DNA of 64,000 nucleotides from NCBI RefSeq assembly GCF_900636915.1, contig NZ_LR134327.1:1984001-2048000 (forward strand), in the 5' to 3' direction. Origin of the DNA: Aggregatibacter aphrophilus ATCC 33389. Its GTDB lineage: Bacteria > Pseudomonadota > Gammaproteobacteria > Enterobacterales > Pasteurellaceae. The notes beneath the pieces were generated by a model, which saw nothing but the letters and a program-made list of their open reading frames with translations, ran no database searches and was not told the DNA's origin. Below, piece after piece: positions 36,818 through 46,801 of the stretch (positions within the stretch are counted from its first letter, which is position 1; every line of letters starts with the position of its first letter). The position numbers were made by a program, and so were the translations under genes.

Positions 36818-37201
36818 ATGACATACAGTAACAAAGTTATCGATCATTACGAAAACCCACGCAACGTCGGTTCAATGGATAGAAAAGACAGCGCCGTCGG
36901 CACCGGCATGGTCGGTGCACCGGCCTGTGGTGACGTTATGCAGTTACAAATCCGCGTCAACGACGACGGCATTATTGAAGATGCGAAATTCAAAACCTAC
37001 GGCTGTGGTTCCGCCATCGCATCCAGCTCCTTAATCACCGAATGGGTGAAAGGCAAATCCCTGGAAGAAGCGGGTGCGATCAAAAACAGCCAAATTGCCG
37101 AAGAACTTGAATTACCGCCGGTAAAAGTTCACTGCTCTATTTTGGCAGAAGACGCCATTAAAGCGGCGATTGCCGATTACAAAGCGAAAAAAGGTTCTTA
37201 A
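36818..37201 (+). CDS. iscU: Fe-S cluster assembly scaffold IscU
   Basis: The 127-residue scaffold on which IscS and partners build clusters. Its three cysteine ligands are in GAPACGDVM (Cys37), YGCGSAI (Cys63) and VHCSILAEDA (Cys106), and the HscA-recognition motif LPPVK is present just before the last. GGAAAGGA precedes the ATG. The 59-bp gap after iscS holds a short GC-rich hairpin near 36763-36780. Confidence 0.98.
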   Translation: MTYSNKVIDHYENPRNVGSMDRKDSAVGTGMVGAPACGDVMQLQIRVNDDGIIEDAKFKTYGCGSAIASSSLITEWVKGKSLEEAGAIKNSQIAEELELPPVKVHCSILAEDAIKAAIADYKAKKGS

Positions 37202-37207
37202 TAACAT

Positions 37208-37267
37208 AAAAGTGCGGTCGCTTTTCTGTATGTTTTTCAAAACACCGAAAAATTCCACCGCACTTTT
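37208..37267 (+). terminator. Uptake-sequence stem-loop between iscU and iscA
   Basis: Inverted uptake sequences (37208-37218, 37257-37267) form an 11-bp stem with a large loop in the 131-bp gap. It may act as a partial terminator lowering iscA-hsc-fdx relative to iscSU. Confidence 0.45.
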
Positions 37268-37332
37268 GTCTTTTTCTAAATTAAGAAAGATCGCGGTTAT
37301 CGTCCGATTTGTTAGTTTTGGAGAAATAAAAT

Positions 37333-37656
37333 ATGTCTATCACTCTCACCGAAAGCGCGGCAGATCGCGTGAAAACATTTTTAGCAAAACGCGGAAAAGG
37401 TATCGGCTTGCGCTTAGGCGTCAAAACCTCAGGTTGTTCCGGTTTGTCTTATATGCTGGAATTTGTGGATGCGTTAAACGAAGACGATCAGGTGTTTGAG
37501 CAACACGGCGTGAAAGTCATCGTCGATACCAAAAGTTTAGTGTATTTAGACGGCACCCAATTGGATTTCACCAAAGAAGGCTTAAACGAAGGTTTTAAAT
37601 TCGCTAATCCGAACGTGAAAGACGAATGCGGTTGCGGTGAAAGCTTTAACGTATAA
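37333..37656 (+). CDS. iscA: Fe-S assembly A-type carrier IscA
   Basis: The 107-residue A-type protein carries iron or clusters to targets. The three conserved cysteines are in [11 protein letters not shown] (Cys35) and [11 protein letters not shown] (Cys99 and Cys101) at the C-terminus. GGAG lies upstream of ATG 37333. It is 11 bp before hscB. Confidence 0.97.
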   Translation: MSITLTESAADRVKTFLAKRGKGIGLRLGVKTSGCSGLSYMLEFVDALNEDDQVFEQHGVKVIVDTKSLVYLDGTQLDFTKEGLNEGFKFANPNVKDECGCGESFNV

Positions 37657-37667
37657 TTGAGACAGTT

Positions 37668-38189
37668 ATGAACAATCCCTTTGCTTTATTTGATTTGCCC
37701 GTTGCGTTTCAAGTGGATGCGGCGTTATTAAACGAACGTTATCTGGCGCTGCAAAAATCCCTACATCCGGATAATTTCTCCGCGGCTTCCGCACAGGAAC
37801 AGCGCCTCGCTATTCAAAAATCGGCGGAAATTAATGATGCCCTGCGCATTTTAAAAGATCCCATCGCACGCGCCGACAGCATTATCGACATCAACACCGG
37901 CGAAACGGAAAACGTAGAAGAAAAAAGCACCAATGATATTGCCTTTTTGATGCAGCAAATGGAATGGCGGGAAACCCTGGAAAATATCGAACAGCAAAAA
38001 AATGCCAACGAATTAACCGCTTTCAGCCAAGAAATTCAGCAAACCCGCAGCGCCATTTTAACGGAATTATCCACCGCACTTAACGAACAACAATGGCAAA
38101 CGGCGCGGGCGATTACGGATAAATTACGTTTTATCAAAAAACTCCAAGCCGAAATTGAACGGGTTGAAGAAAATCTATTTGATTTATAA
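37668..38189 (+). CDS. hscB: Co-chaperone HscB
   Basis: J-domain protein that brings IscU to HscA. The 173-residue protein has the J domain with HPDNF ([15 protein letters not shown], about residues 29-43) and a C-terminal helical IscU-binding domain. It is 20 bp before hscA. Confidence 0.95.
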   Translation: MNNPFALFDLPVAFQVDAALLNERYLALQKSLHPDNFSAASAQEQRLAIQKSAEINDALRILKDPIARADSIIDINTGETENVEEKSTNDIAFLMQQMEWRETLENIEQQKNANELTAFSQEIQQTRSAILTELSTALNEQQWQTARAITDKLRFIKKLQAEIERVEENLFDL

Positions 38190-38209
38190 TAAAAACATCG
38201 AGATATAAC

Positions 38210-40069
38210 ATGGCATTACTTCAAATTGCAGAGCCCGGTCAAAGCGCCGCACCGCATCAACATAAACTGGCGGTAGGCATTGATCTCGGCACCACCAATT
38301 CCCTCATTGCCTCCGTGCGCAATGGCCACAGCGAAATTTTACTCGACGGGCAAGATCGCCCGTTGTTGCCGTCCGTGGTGCATTTTGGCGGCGATGACAA
38401 GATTATCGTGGGCTATGAAGCTGCTGAACTTGCGGTGCATGATCCGCAAAATACCGTAATTTCCGTCAAACGTTTAATTGGTCGCAGCCTGGCAGATATT
38501 CAACAACGCTACCCTAATTTACCTTATCAATTTGTTGCCAGCGAAAACGGCTTGCCTTTACTGCAAACCACACAAGGCGCCCGCAGCCCCATTGAAATTT
38601 CTGCAGAAATACTGAAAAAACTGACCGCACTTGGTGAGCAGCGCTTGGGCGGAAGCCTCGTGGGCGCGGTGATTACTGTCCCCGCCTATTTTGACGACGC
38701 ACAACGCCAAAGCACCAAAGACGCGGCAAAACTCGCCGGATTAAATGTACTACGTTTACTCAACGAACCCACCGCTGCCGCCATCGCTTACGGTTTGGAT
38801 AGCGGACAAGAAGGCGTCATTGCGGTGTATGATTTGGGTGGCGGCACATTTGATATTTCAATTTTACGCCTTTCCCGTGGCGTGTTTGAAGTGTTAGCAA
38901 CCGGCGGCGACACGGCGCTGGGCGGCGACGATTTCGATTTATTATTGGCGAATTGGATTATCGAACAATCCGCGATGAAACCGGAAAACGACAGCCAATA
39001 CCGCGAACTCATTGAATTAGCCAATCAACTTAAATTAACCCTCAGCCACGAAACGGAAACACAGATCCATTACCGCAATTGGTTGGGCAACATCACCCGC
39101 GAACAATTTAACGAACTGATTCAGCCTTTAGTCAAACGTTCGCTGTTAGCTTGCCGTCGCGCCTTAAAAGACGCCGGCGTAGAAGCGGACGAAGTACACG
39201 AAGTAGTCATGGTGGGTGGCTCCACCCGCGTGCCTTACGTGCGTGAACAAGTGGGTAAGTTTTTCCAAAAACAACCGCTAACTTCCATTGACCCCGACAA
39301 AGTAGTGGCATTAGGCGCGGCGATTCAAGCGGATATTCTTGCCGGTAACAAACCGGATTCTGATTTGTTGTTATTGGATGTGATTCCGCTGTCCCTCGGC
39401 ATTGAGACCATGGGCGGCTTGGTGGAAAAAATCATTCCGCGCAACACCACCATTCCGGTGGCGCGCGCGCAGGAATTTACCACCTTTAAAGACGGGCAAA
39501 CCGCCATGTCCGTGCATATCGTACAAGGGGAACGGGAAATGGTTACCGACTGTCGCTCCCTTGCCCGTTTCACCCTGCGCGGCATTCCACCAATGGCAGC
39601 CGGCGCAGCGCATATTCGCGTGACTTATCAGGTAGATGCGGACGGTTTATTAAGCGTCACTGCCATGGAAAAAACCACCGGCGTGCAATCGTCCATTCAG
39701 GTAAAACCGTCTTACGGTTTAACGGACGATGAAATCGCCAATATGTTGAAGGCCTCCATGGAAAATGCCAAAGAGGACATTCAAGCGCGCTTATTGGCGG
39801 AACAACGGGTGGAAGCAGAGCGCGTACTGGAAAGCGTGCGTTCGGCACTGGCGCAAGATTATGATTTATTAGATGACGACGAATTAAGTGCGGTCAAAAA
39901 TACGATTATTTCGTTGGAACAGTTAAAACAACAAGAAGATTACATTGCTATCAAGCAAGGAATCAAAGCATTAGATCTGGCAACGCAGGACTTTGCCGCA
40001 CGCCGTATGGATAAATCTATTCGCGCCGCGCTGGCAGGTCAATCCGTTGAAGATATTGTAGGAAAATGA
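38210..40069 (+). CDS. hscA: Hsp70-class chaperone HscA
   Basis: ATP-driven chaperone that releases the cluster from IscU. The 619-residue length matches HscA. Nucleotide-domain motifs are [12 protein letters not shown] (about 24-35), [15 protein letters not shown] (about 205-219) and [13 protein letters not shown] (about 335-347), followed by the substrate domain with VQGEREM. Start ATG 38210 follows GAGATA. Confidence 0.97.
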   Translation: MALLQIAEPGQSAAPHQHKLAVGIDLGTTNSLIASVRNGHSEILLDGQDRPLLPSVVHFGGDDKIIVGYEAAELAVHDPQNTVISVKRLIGRSLADIQQRYPNLPYQFVASENGLPLLQTTQGARSPIEISAEILKKLTALGEQRLGGSLVGAVITVPAYFDDAQRQSTKDAAKLAGLNVLRLLNEPTAAAIAYGLDSGQEGVIAVYDLGGGTFDISILRLSRGVFEVLATGGDTALGGDDFDLLLANWIIEQSAMKPENDSQYRELIELANQLKLTLSHETETQIHYRNWLGNITREQFNELIQPLVKRSLLACRRALKDAGVEADEVHEVVMVGGSTRVPYVREQVGKFFQKQPLTSIDPDKVVALGAAIQADILAGNKPDSDLLLLDVIPLSLGIETMGGLVEKIIPRNTTIPVARAQEFTTFKDGQTAMSVHIVQGEREMVTDCRSLARFTLRGIPPMAAGAAHIRVTYQVDADGLLSVTAMEKTTGVQSSIQVKPSYGLTDDEIANMLKASMENAKEDIQARLLAEQRVEAERVLESVRSALAQDYDLLDDDELSAVKNTIISLEQLKQQEDYIAIKQGIKALDLATQDFAARRMDKSIRAALAGQSVEDIVGK

Positions 40070-40080
40070 GGACGTTTAGC

Positions 40081-40422
40081 ATGCCAAAAGTGATTTTTTT
40101 ACCCAATGAAGAGTTTTGCCCGGAAGGCATGGTGGTTGATGCCGCCGCCGGTGACAATTTATTAGAGGTCGCCCATAACGCCGGCGTGGAAATTCACCAC
40201 GCCTGTGACGGTTCCTGCGCCTGCACCACCTGCCACGTGGTGGTGCGCGAAGGCGGCGATTCATTAAATGAACCATGCGACCAGGAAGAAGATATGTTAG
40301 ACAAAGCCTGGGGCTTGGAAATAGACAGCCGACTGTCTTGTCAATGTATTGTCGGTGATGAAGACTTGGTCGTTGAAATCCCGAAATACAACATTAACCA
40401 CGCAAACGAGGCAGCGCACTGA
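40081..40422 (+). CDS. fdx: [2Fe-2S] ferredoxin of the isc system
   Basis: Electron donor for Fe-S assembly. ATG 40081 (GAGGA upstream) gives 113 residues; the frame extends 15 bases further into the hscA stop region, so the internal ATG is preferred. Cluster ligands are in [13 protein letters not shown] (Cys42, 48, 51) and LSCQC (Cys87). Its stop overlaps the iscX start (TGATG). Confidence 0.96.
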   Translation: MPKVIFLPNEEFCPEGMVVDAAAGDNLLEVAHNAGVEIHHACDGSCACTTCHVVVREGGDSLNEPCDQEEDMLDKAWGLEIDSRLSCQCIVGDEDLVVEIPKYNINHANEAAH

Positions 40423-40616
40423 TGAAATGGACTGACACGCAGCAAATTGCCGAAACCTTGTATGACAATAACCCGGACTTGGATCCAAAAACCGTGCGTT
40501 TTACCGATCTGCACCGCTGGATTTGTGAGCTGGAAGATTTTGATGACGATCCGCAAAAATCTAACGAATCCATTTTAGAAGCCATTTTGCTGAAGTGGTT
40601 GGAAGAATACGAGTAA
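40422..40616 (+). CDS. iscX: Fe-S assembly protein IscX
   Basis: The 64-residue acidic protein binds IscS and iron and tunes cluster assembly rate. It shows the family N-terminus [11 protein letters not shown], then [18 protein letters not shown] and [14 protein letters not shown]. It is last in the isc operon and overlaps fdx by one base. Confidence 0.96.
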   Translation: MKWTDTQQIAETLYDNNPDLDPKTVRFTDLHRWICELEDFDDDPQKSNESILEAILLKWLEEYE

Positions 40617-40664
40617 AAATTCTCTCGGAAAAGCAACCGCACTTTAATCGCAGACTTTAACTAT

Positions 40665-40690
40665 AAGGACAGGCTTTATACCTGTCCTTT
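40665..40690 (+). terminator. Terminator of the isc operon
   Basis: 9-bp stem AAGGACAGG / CCTGTCCTT, loop CTTTATA, followed by TTTT. Confidence 0.85.
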
Positions 40691-40703
40691 TCATATCATC
40701 GGG

Positions 40704-40734
40704 TTATCGGACAGACATAAAGTCTGTCCGATAA
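40704..40734. repeat. Second hairpin between isc operon and metG
   Basis: Perfect 13-bp stem TTATCGGACAGAC / GTCTGTCCGATAA with loop ATAAA. It shares the GGACAG core with the preceding terminator and may terminate metG from the right; it may also be a dispersed hairpin. Confidence 0.7.
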
Positions 40735-40749
40735 ATTTGTCATTATTGA

Positions 40750-42810
40750 CTACTTCACCTGCATTCCCGCCGTCACGCCTTCGTCGGCAGACAACAAGAA
40801 TAAATCGGCACCGCCCGTTCCCGCACTTAAAATCATGCCTTCGGATACACCAAATTTCATTTTGCGCGGTGCCAGGTTTGCCACCATAATCACAAAGCGA
40901 CCTTCTAGTTCTTCCGGTTTATCATAAGCGGCTTTAATACCGGAAAAGACTTGGCGTTTGTGATCGCCCAAATCCAGTTCAAAGCGCAATAATTTATTAG
41001 ATTCCGGCACAGCTTCACATTTCAATACTTTCGCTACTCGCATATCTAATTTAGCAAAATCATCAATCGTGATGGTCTCCGCAATCGGCTCAATAGCTCC
41101 CGTAGATTCATTGGCATTTTTGACCGCACTTTTCACGGCAGGCGCGGCATTCACTTGCGCATTTTCCGCTTTAGACGCCTCAATCATTGCTTCAATTTGT
41201 TTACCATCCAAGCGAGAGAACAAGGCTTTAAACGGTGCAATTTGGTGATTTAATAAAGGCTGCGCTAAATTTGCCCACGTTAATTCCGCCTGCAAGAAAG
41301 CCTCTGCACGTTCTGCCAGTTTTGGTAAGACAGGTTTCAGATAGCCCATAAGCACGCGGAATAATTGAATCCCCATAGAACACACCGCTTGCAACTCCGC
41401 GTCTTTGCCCTCTTCTTTCGCAATCACCCAAGGGGCTTTATCGTCGATATATTTGTTGGCTTTATCGGTTAATGCCATGATTTCACGAATGGCTTTGCCG
41501 AATTCGCGATTTTCGTAATAAGTGGCGATTTGCTCAGATTGTGCAATAAATTCATTAAATAAAGCCTGATCATCTAATACTGCCGCCAACTTCCCGTCAA
41601 AACGTTTTTGGATAAAACCGGCGTTACGGGAAGCCAAATTCACCAATTTATTCACCAAATCCGTGTTCACGCGCTGAACGAAATCTTCTAAGTTCAAATC
41701 CAAATCATCAATGCGATTACTTAATTTCGCTGCGTAGTAATAACGCAAACATTCCGGATCCAGATGTTTCAAATAGGTTGCCGCTTGAATGAAGGTACCG
41801 CGGGATTTTGACATTTTCTCGCCGTTCACCGTCACATAACCATGCACAAAAATATTGCTCGGTTTACGGAAACCGGCACCTTCTAACATGGCAGGCCAGA
41901 ACAGGCTGTGGAAATACATGATGTCTTTGCCGATGAAGTGATAAAGCTCTGCATCGCAGTCTTTGCACCAGAAACTGTCGAAATCAATACTGCTTTCACG
42001 TTTACAGAGATTTTTGAAAGACGCCATGTAACCGATAGGCGCATCCAACCAAACGTAGAAATATTTGCCTTCCGTATTCGGAATTTGGAAACCAAAATAT
42101 GGCGCATCGCGGGAAATATCCCATTGTTGAAGACCCGCTTCAAACCATTCCTGCATTTTGTTAACCACTTCCGGCTGCAAAGATCCGGAGCCCAACCAGT
42201 TTTTCAACATGGCTTCAAAACTTGGCAAATCAAAGAAGAAGTGCTCGGAATCTTTCATTACCGGCGTCGCACCTGACACCACAGAATGCGGGTTAATGAG
42301 TTCCGTAGGGCTATAAGTGGCCGCGCACACTTCGCAGTTGTCGCCATATTGATCCGGCGATTTACATTTCGGGCAAGTACCTTTCACAAAACGATCGGGT
42401 AAGAACATGCCTTTTTCTGGATCGTATAGTTGGGAAATGGTGCGGCTTTTAATAAAACCGTTTTCTTTTAAGCGGTTATAAATGAACTCTGAAAACTCGC
42501 GATTTTCTTCACTGTGTGTGGAATGGTAGTTATCAAAGCTGATATTGAAACCGGCAAAATCCGCCATATGTTTGTGACGTACATCATCAATAAGTTGTTC
42601 TGGCGTAATGCCCATTTGGTCGGCTTTTAACATGATCGGCGTACCGTGTGCGTCATCGGCGCACACAAAGTGAATGTCATTGCCGCGCATCCGTTGAAAA
42701 CGCACCCAAATATCCGCCTGAATATGCTCCAACATGTGGCCTAAATGAATAGGACCGTTGGCATACGGCAAGGCACAAGTAACTAAAATTTTACGCTTGG
42801 AATTCGACAT
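40750..42810 (-). CDS. metG: Methionyl-tRNA synthetase
   Basis: Class I synthetase, 686 residues. HIGH-type motif PIHLGH (about 16-21), zinc-binding [17 protein letters not shown] (about 143-159), KMSKS in [11 protein letters not shown] (about 331-341), and the C-terminal tRNA-binding dimerisation domain ([13 protein letters not shown] onward, about 587-686) are all present. It is divergent from mrp as in E. coli; the 170-bp gap holds both promoters. Confidence 0.97.
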   Translation of the reverse strand: MSNSKRKILVTCALPYANGPIHLGHMLEHIQADIWVRFQRMRGNDIHFVCADDAHGTPIMLKADQMGITPEQLIDDVRHKHMADFAGFNISFDNYHSTHSEENREFSEFIYNRLKENGFIKSRTISQLYDPEKGMFLPDRFVKGTCPKCKSPDQYGDNCEVCAATYSPTELINPHSVVSGATPVMKDSEHFFFDLPSFEAMLKNWLGSGSLQPEVVNKMQEWFEAGLQQWDISRDAPYFGFQIPNTEGKYFYVWLDAPIGYMASFKNLCKRESSIDFDSFWCKDCDAELYHFIGKDIMYFHSLFWPAMLEGAGFRKPSNIFVHGYVTVNGEKMSKSRGTFIQAATYLKHLDPECLRYYYAAKLSNRIDDLDLNLEDFVQRVNTDLVNKLVNLASRNAGFIQKRFDGKLAAVLDDQALFNEFIAQSEQIATYYENREFGKAIREIMALTDKANKYIDDKAPWVIAKEEGKDAELQAVCSMGIQLFRVLMGYLKPVLPKLAERAEAFLQAELTWANLAQPLLNHQIAPFKALFSRLDGKQIEAMIEASKAENAQVNAAPAVKSAVKNANESTGAIEPIAETITIDDFAKLDMRVAKVLKCEAVPESNKLLRFELDLGDHKRQVFSGIKAAYDKPEELEGRFVIMVANLAPRKMKFGVSEGMILSAGTGGADLFLLSADEGVTAGMQVK

Positions 42811-42980
42811 AATATTGACCTTTAAAATACTTAAAAAACGGAAAAAAAATTGGCGCTTATGTTACCTTATTGAGGGTATTTTTTCTAGTTTAATCATGAT
42901 TTAGGCATTTTTAACTTAACAGATAAAGGCGGTCATGATTAAATATAGCCAACGAATTTACTACACTAAAAGGAAGCATT

Positions 42981-44093
42981 ATGGCGACGTTATTTTCTGA
43001 AAATTTAACGGAACAACAGAAGGAACACATTGTTCAGTTATTCAAAAACTTTCAACACCCTACTCTGCAAAAAGATCTCATTTCTCTCAACACATTAAAA
43101 AAAGCCGAAAAGGGCGGTGATACTTTGCGTGTGGAATTATCCATGCCTTTCGCCTGGAACACGGCTTTTGCTGAATTAAAAGATGCCTTAACCGAACCAT
43201 TAAAAGCGGCGGCAGAAGTGGAAAGTGTCAAATGGCAACTAAACTACCAAATCGCCACCCTCAAACGCGCCAATAATCACCCTGCGGTGAAAGGTGTAAA
43301 AAATATTATTGTAGTCAGCTCCGGTAAAGGCGGCGTGGGTAAATCCACCATTTCCGTCAACCTTGCTATCGCGTTACAACAACAAGGTGCACGCGTGGGA
43401 ATTTTAGATGCGGATATTTACGGCCCCTCCATTCCACACATGCTCGGTGCTCCGCATCAACGCCCAACATCACCGGATAATCAACACATCACCCCGATCG
43501 AAGCGCACGGCTTGTATGCTAACTCCATCGGTTTCTTAATGGACGAAGACAACGCCACCATTTGGCGCGGTCCAATGGCAAGTAGCGCATTAAGCCAACT
43601 ATTACAAGAAACCTTATGGCCTGACTTGGATTATCTTGTGATCGATATGCCTCCGGGCACCGGTGACATTCAACTTACCCTGTCCCAACAAATTCCGGTG
43701 ACAGGCGCAGTAGTTGTCACAACCCCACAAGACATTGCCCTATTGGATGCGGTAAAAGGGATTTCCATGTTTGAGCGTGTTTCCGTGCCGGTGTTAGGTA
43801 TTGTGGAAAACATGTCCATGCACATTTGTAGCAACTGTGGTCACCAAGAAGCGATTTTCGGGACCGGTGGTGCACAGCGCATTGCAGACAAATACAACAT
43901 CAAAGTGCTTGGTCAACAACCGCTCCACATTCGTCTCCGCCAAGACCTCGACCGCGGTGAACCAACCGTCATCGCCGCCCCGGAAGACGATATTGCCAAA
44001 TCCTTCATGCAATTGGCCGAAAAAGTGGCAACAGAGCTTTACTGGCAGGGCTCTGTGATTCCGAGTGAGATTATGTTCCGCGAAGTAAAGTAA
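42981..44093 (+). CDS. mrp: Fe-S cluster carrier ATPase Mrp (ApbC)
   Basis: P-loop ATPase that carries and transfers Fe-S clusters. The 370-residue protein has an N-terminal MIP18-like domain, the deviant Walker A SSGKGGVGKSTIS (about 111-123), DADIYGPSIPHML, the DMPPGTGD motif, and the CxxC CSNCGH (about 283-288) that binds the cluster at the dimer interface. AGGAAG precedes ATG 42981. Closed by the long hairpin at 44119. Confidence 0.95.
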   Translation: MATLFSENLTEQQKEHIVQLFKNFQHPTLQKDLISLNTLKKAEKGGDTLRVELSMPFAWNTAFAELKDALTEPLKAAAEVESVKWQLNYQIATLKRANNHPAVKGVKNIIVVSSGKGGVGKSTISVNLAIALQQQGARVGILDADIYGPSIPHMLGAPHQRPTSPDNQHITPIEAHGLYANSIGFLMDEDNATIWRGPMASSALSQLLQETLWPDLDYLVIDMPPGTGDIQLTLSQQIPVTGAVVVTTPQDIALLDAVKGISMFERVSVPVLGIVENMSMHICSNCGHQEAIFGTGGAQRIADKYNIKVLGQQPLHIRLRQDLDRGEPTVIAAPEDDIAKSFMQLAEKVATELYWQGSVIPSEIMFREVK

Positions 44094-44118
44094 CGACATT
44101 GCATTGAAATTGCATTAA

Positions 44119-44180
44119 AAAAGAGCGGTCAGTTTTCCCAACGTTTTTTTAAAACGCATTGAAAACTGACCGCTCTTTTA
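44119..44180. terminator. Long bidirectional terminator after mrp
   Basis: Perfect 19-bp stem (44119-44137 and 44161-44179, arm core AGAGCGGTCAGTTTTC) with T-rich ends. Its arms carry AGAGCGGT, a one-base variant of the uptake sequence. Confidence 0.85.
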
Positions 44181-44263
44181 TATTGCCTTTCTTCTTCACA
44201 CGGAACCCAATAAAAATACATTTGAATAAGCTATTCTTTCCAACGAGTCAAATTTTAGCCATA

Positions 44264-44394
44264 AAAAAACCTCTCCGCTAGGAGAGGTAGGAAAGTAGTT
44301 TAGCTATTTATGATTATTTTATTTAGGAACTTTATGAATATCAAGCAATCACTTGATGTGATTGGATAATATAGACATTTCCTATTTCTGCAAA
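44264..44394 (-). ncRNA. Candidate small RNA with orphan terminator
   Basis: The minus strand carries a clear intrinsic terminator (ACCTCTCC-TAGC-GGAGAGGT then seven T) at 44264-44290, yet no minus-strand gene lies upstream of it before zevA. Upstream on the same strand is a perfect stem ATCAAG-TGATTG-CTTGAT (44339-44356) and a -10-like TAGTAT (44395-44400), giving a transcript of about 120 bases. A near-FNR/CRP box (44413-44426) lies next to the putative promoter. No known RNA family is recognised. Confidence 0.4.
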
Positions 44395-44530
44395 ATACTA
44401 AATTATGTTTTCTTGATATAAATCACAAAAAATAGCTTATTTTTGTATTTTTGTCGATTTTTTGTGCTTACTGTGAGTGGTTTTAATTTGTGTTAAAATG
44501 TGCCAACAAAAATTCTCGAAAGGTGACTGT

Positions 44531-45163
44531 GTGAAAAAATATTTTTTATTTTTAATGTTCTGGTTGTTAACGCCAAGTGTGTTTGCCCACCCGCATGCGT
44601 TTATTGACATGAAAACTAAAATCCTGGTGAAAAACCAACAGTTAGTCGGCTTTTCTGCTCAATGGATACTGGATGAACCGAGCTCTGCTGCGATGTTATA
44701 TGATATAAACCAAGCTCATGGCGATAAACAAGCATTACAAAAATTAATTAATGAAATTATCAGCAATGTTGTAAACGAACATTATTTTAGTTATCTATTT
44801 GATAAGAATGAAAATAAAGTTAAATACAGCGCTAAACCTGAAAATTACGGTATGAAAACCAGCGGTTCGCAAGTGTTGTATTATTTTGATTTTATGCTGT
44901 CAAAACCACAATCATTGGTGGATAACGAATTCACTTTGAGCACCTACGATCCTACTTACTATGTTGCCATGTACTACGATCAGCCCGTTAATCAGGCAGT
45001 CGATTTTTCCCAACTACCGGCCAATTGTCGTGGCGAAGTATTAGAACCACAAGTAGATAATAAAATAAAAGAATATGCGTCATCATTAGATCAATCGCAA
45101 CGTAATGAAGATAACACGCTTGGCGCGTTATTCGCTCAAAAAGTGCGGTTGATTTGCAAATAG
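44531..45163 (+). CDS. zevA: ZevA, DUF1007 periplasmic zinc-uptake protein
   Basis: The start is GTG 44531 with AAAGGTGA upstream, giving 210 residues and a signal peptide (cleavage after VFA) that leaves a mature N-terminus HPHAFID, metal-ligand-like histidines. The ATG at 44477 in the same frame would add 18 residues that spoil the signal peptide. DUF1007 proteins pair with NicO-type transporters; in H. influenzae ZevAB is needed for zinc acquisition. Downstream zevB is 15 bp away. Confidence 0.82.
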   Translation: MKKYFLFLMFWLLTPSVFAHPHAFIDMKTKILVKNQQLVGFSAQWILDEPSSAAMLYDINQAHGDKQALQKLINEIISNVVNEHYFSYLFDKNENKVKYSAKPENYGMKTSGSQVLYYFDFMLSKPQSLVDNEFTLSTYDPTYYVAMYYDQPVNQAVDFSQLPANCRGEVLEPQVDNKIKEYASSLDQSQRNEDNTLGALFAQKVRLICK

Positions 45164-45178
45164 TTTTTAAGAGTTTTA

Positions 45179-46201
45179 ATGAAATCCCGTTTATTTTATA
45201 CCGCGTTATTTGGCCTTTTAATTGCCGCCATCATTTATCTATTCCCTTGGTTGTTCACGCAAGTCGCCTTGTGGCAAAGGGAATTTAACCAGCTTATTTC
45301 CGGCTATTTACATGACATAAAACAGCAACCTGCCTATGCGGGAAGTTGGTTGATTTTAGTCAGTTTTCTCTATGGCGTATTTCATGCTCTTGGTCCGGGA
45401 CATGGAAAATTTATTATTGCCGGTTATTTATCCACTCATCAAACCCAACTTAGTCGCAGTATGCAAATCACGTTTTTTTCGTCTTTGATGCAAGGTGTTG
45501 TAGCGATTTCGGCCGTCTCAATTATTGTACTAGTTTTACAACTGTCTTCCGGCTACTTTAATTTAAGCCAACTGTGGCTTGAACGCACGGCGTTCTGCTT
45601 GGTCATTTTACTCGGCTTAAACTGGTGTTGGAAAAACGGTAAAATTTTATATAAAAAACGCCATCAACAGAAAAAACGCCCTCAAATTCAACGTATTCAA
45701 GGAATTTCGTCCGGAGAAATGCGCGTGGGCTCATTAATCGCGGAAAAAAGTGCGGTGCATATTTCAAACGTTTTTCCTGACCATAACGAACATTGTAGTT
45801 GTGGGCATCAGCATATGCCTGACCCGACCAAACTAAAACAAAATCATACCTTCAAAGACAGCCTATTGATTATTTTAAGCATCGGTATGCGGCCTTGTTC
45901 TGGTGCCATTTTTGTGTTGTTTTTAGCCTATATGTTAGATCTTTACCGTTGGGGAGTTTTTGCCACCTTAGCCATGGCTTTCGGCACCGGCATCACCTTA
46001 TCGGCCTTTGCCTTATTAGTGCGCTATGCTCGTGCGACAGCAGTGAAAATGGGTCAATGGTATCGCGTACCATTTGCGAATTTAGATATTGAAGCAGTGA
46101 TGAAATGTGTCGCAGGTGTCATGTTGATTTTCTTTGCGTTAAGTTTGCTTTATAGTTCTACACTGCCGGTTAGCGGTGGTGCGGTATTATTTGCCAGATA
46201 A
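45179..46201 (+). CDS. zevB: ZevB, NicO/RcnA-family metal transporter
   Basis: The 340-residue membrane protein has about six or seven membrane segments, with GVFHALGPGHGKFIIAGY (about 61-78) and SIGMRPCSGAIFVLF (about 235-249), the two signature motifs of the NicO family. A cytoplasmic or periplasmic loop is rich in His and Cys (DHNEHCSCGHQH, about 201-212). The NicO family is generally linked to Ni/Co efflux, but next to a DUF1007 partner the H. influenzae equivalent supports zinc uptake. Confidence 0.82.
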   Translation: MKSRLFYTALFGLLIAAIIYLFPWLFTQVALWQREFNQLISGYLHDIKQQPAYAGSWLILVSFLYGVFHALGPGHGKFIIAGYLSTHQTQLSRSMQITFFSSLMQGVVAISAVSIIVLVLQLSSGYFNLSQLWLERTAFCLVILLGLNWCWKNGKILYKKRHQQKKRPQIQRIQGISSGEMRVGSLIAEKSAVHISNVFPDHNEHCSCGHQHMPDPTKLKQNHTFKDSLLIILSIGMRPCSGAIFVLFLAYMLDLYRWGVFATLAMAFGTGITLSAFALLVRYARATAVKMGQWYRVPFANLDIEAVMKCVAGVMLIFFALSLLYSSTLPVSGGAVLFAR

Positions 46202-46221
46202 AAAGAAATGAAAGGTTTCAG

Positions 46222-46257
46222 CAGAAAAAATAAAAGCCCATAAGGAGGGTATGGGCT
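46222..46257 (-). terminator. Minus-strand terminator downstream of tRNA-Asn
   Basis: 8-bp stem AGCCCATA / TATGGGCT with 7-base loop (CCCTCCT on the minus strand) followed by TTTTATTTTTT on that strand. It ends the tRNA-Asn transcript about 67 bases after the CCA. The loop is complementary to a Shine-Dalgarno sequence. Confidence 0.75.
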
Positions 46258-46323
46258 CAAATTCCTTTGGTATGCTTAGCTTTTATAAAAGGAGACAAAT
46301 AAAAACTATCCAAAGAAAAAAAT

Positions 46324-46399
46324 TGGCTCCTCCTGCTGGACTTGAACCAGCGACATATGGATTAACAGTCCACCGTTCTACCGACTGAACTAAGGAGGA
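46324..46399 (-). tRNA. tRNA-Asn (anticodon GTT)
   Basis: 76 bases including an encoded CCA. The acceptor stem TCCTCCT / AGGAGGA, a D-arm with AGTCGGTAGA, anticodon stem-loop GTGGA-CTGTTAA-TCCAT with GTT at positions 34-36, and T-arm GCTGG-TTCAAGT-CCAGC are all intact. The sequence is close to E. coli tRNA-Asn. Confidence 0.97.
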
Positions 46400-46423
46400 A
46401 TAATTCGGTATCAAAAAGATAGG

Positions 46424-46457
46424 CGCGTATATTACTTATCCGACCACTCCTTGTCAA
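46424..46457 (-). promoter_or_regulatory. Strong sigma-70 promoter of tRNA-Asn
   Basis: On the minus strand -35 TTGACA (46452-46457) and -10 TAATAT (46429-46434) are exactly 17 bases apart and are followed by a GC-rich discriminator (ACGCGCC), typical of stringently controlled stable-RNA promoters. Confidence 0.9.
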
Positions 46458-46801
46458 CACCTCAAATTAAAAATTTTTTGACATTCCTAACTTTAATTTT
46501 CTATCCACAAAGTCTGTGGATAAGTTTGTGAGTTATTATTTTACAAATGAGCTAATCCCTGATGAAATCAGGCTTTACAGAAATTCTTAGCTGAATTGAT
46601 TGCAAAATAACATTTATTTATTTTTCAATTAGTTAATAAAAATCTAGAGAATTTTTTAAATTTTTTTTATAAATTTGTGAGGCAACATACTTGACAAGCC
46701 TAACTCTGTGTAAAACTTCATTTTTTATCACTCAATCTGGAGTAGTAAATATGCTAAAATACACAGCATTTAGAAAACACCTCAAAAATCGACCGCACTT
46801 T

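Noticed and set aside
44413..44426. FNR site driving zevA
   Set aside because: The box is near consensus, but no -10 element lies at the matching distance on the plus strand; it is kept only as context for the candidate small RNA.
46690..46801. LexA (SOS) box upstream of uvrB
   Set aside because: CTG and CAG triplets are present but not at the CTG-N10-CAG spacing with the AT-rich core.
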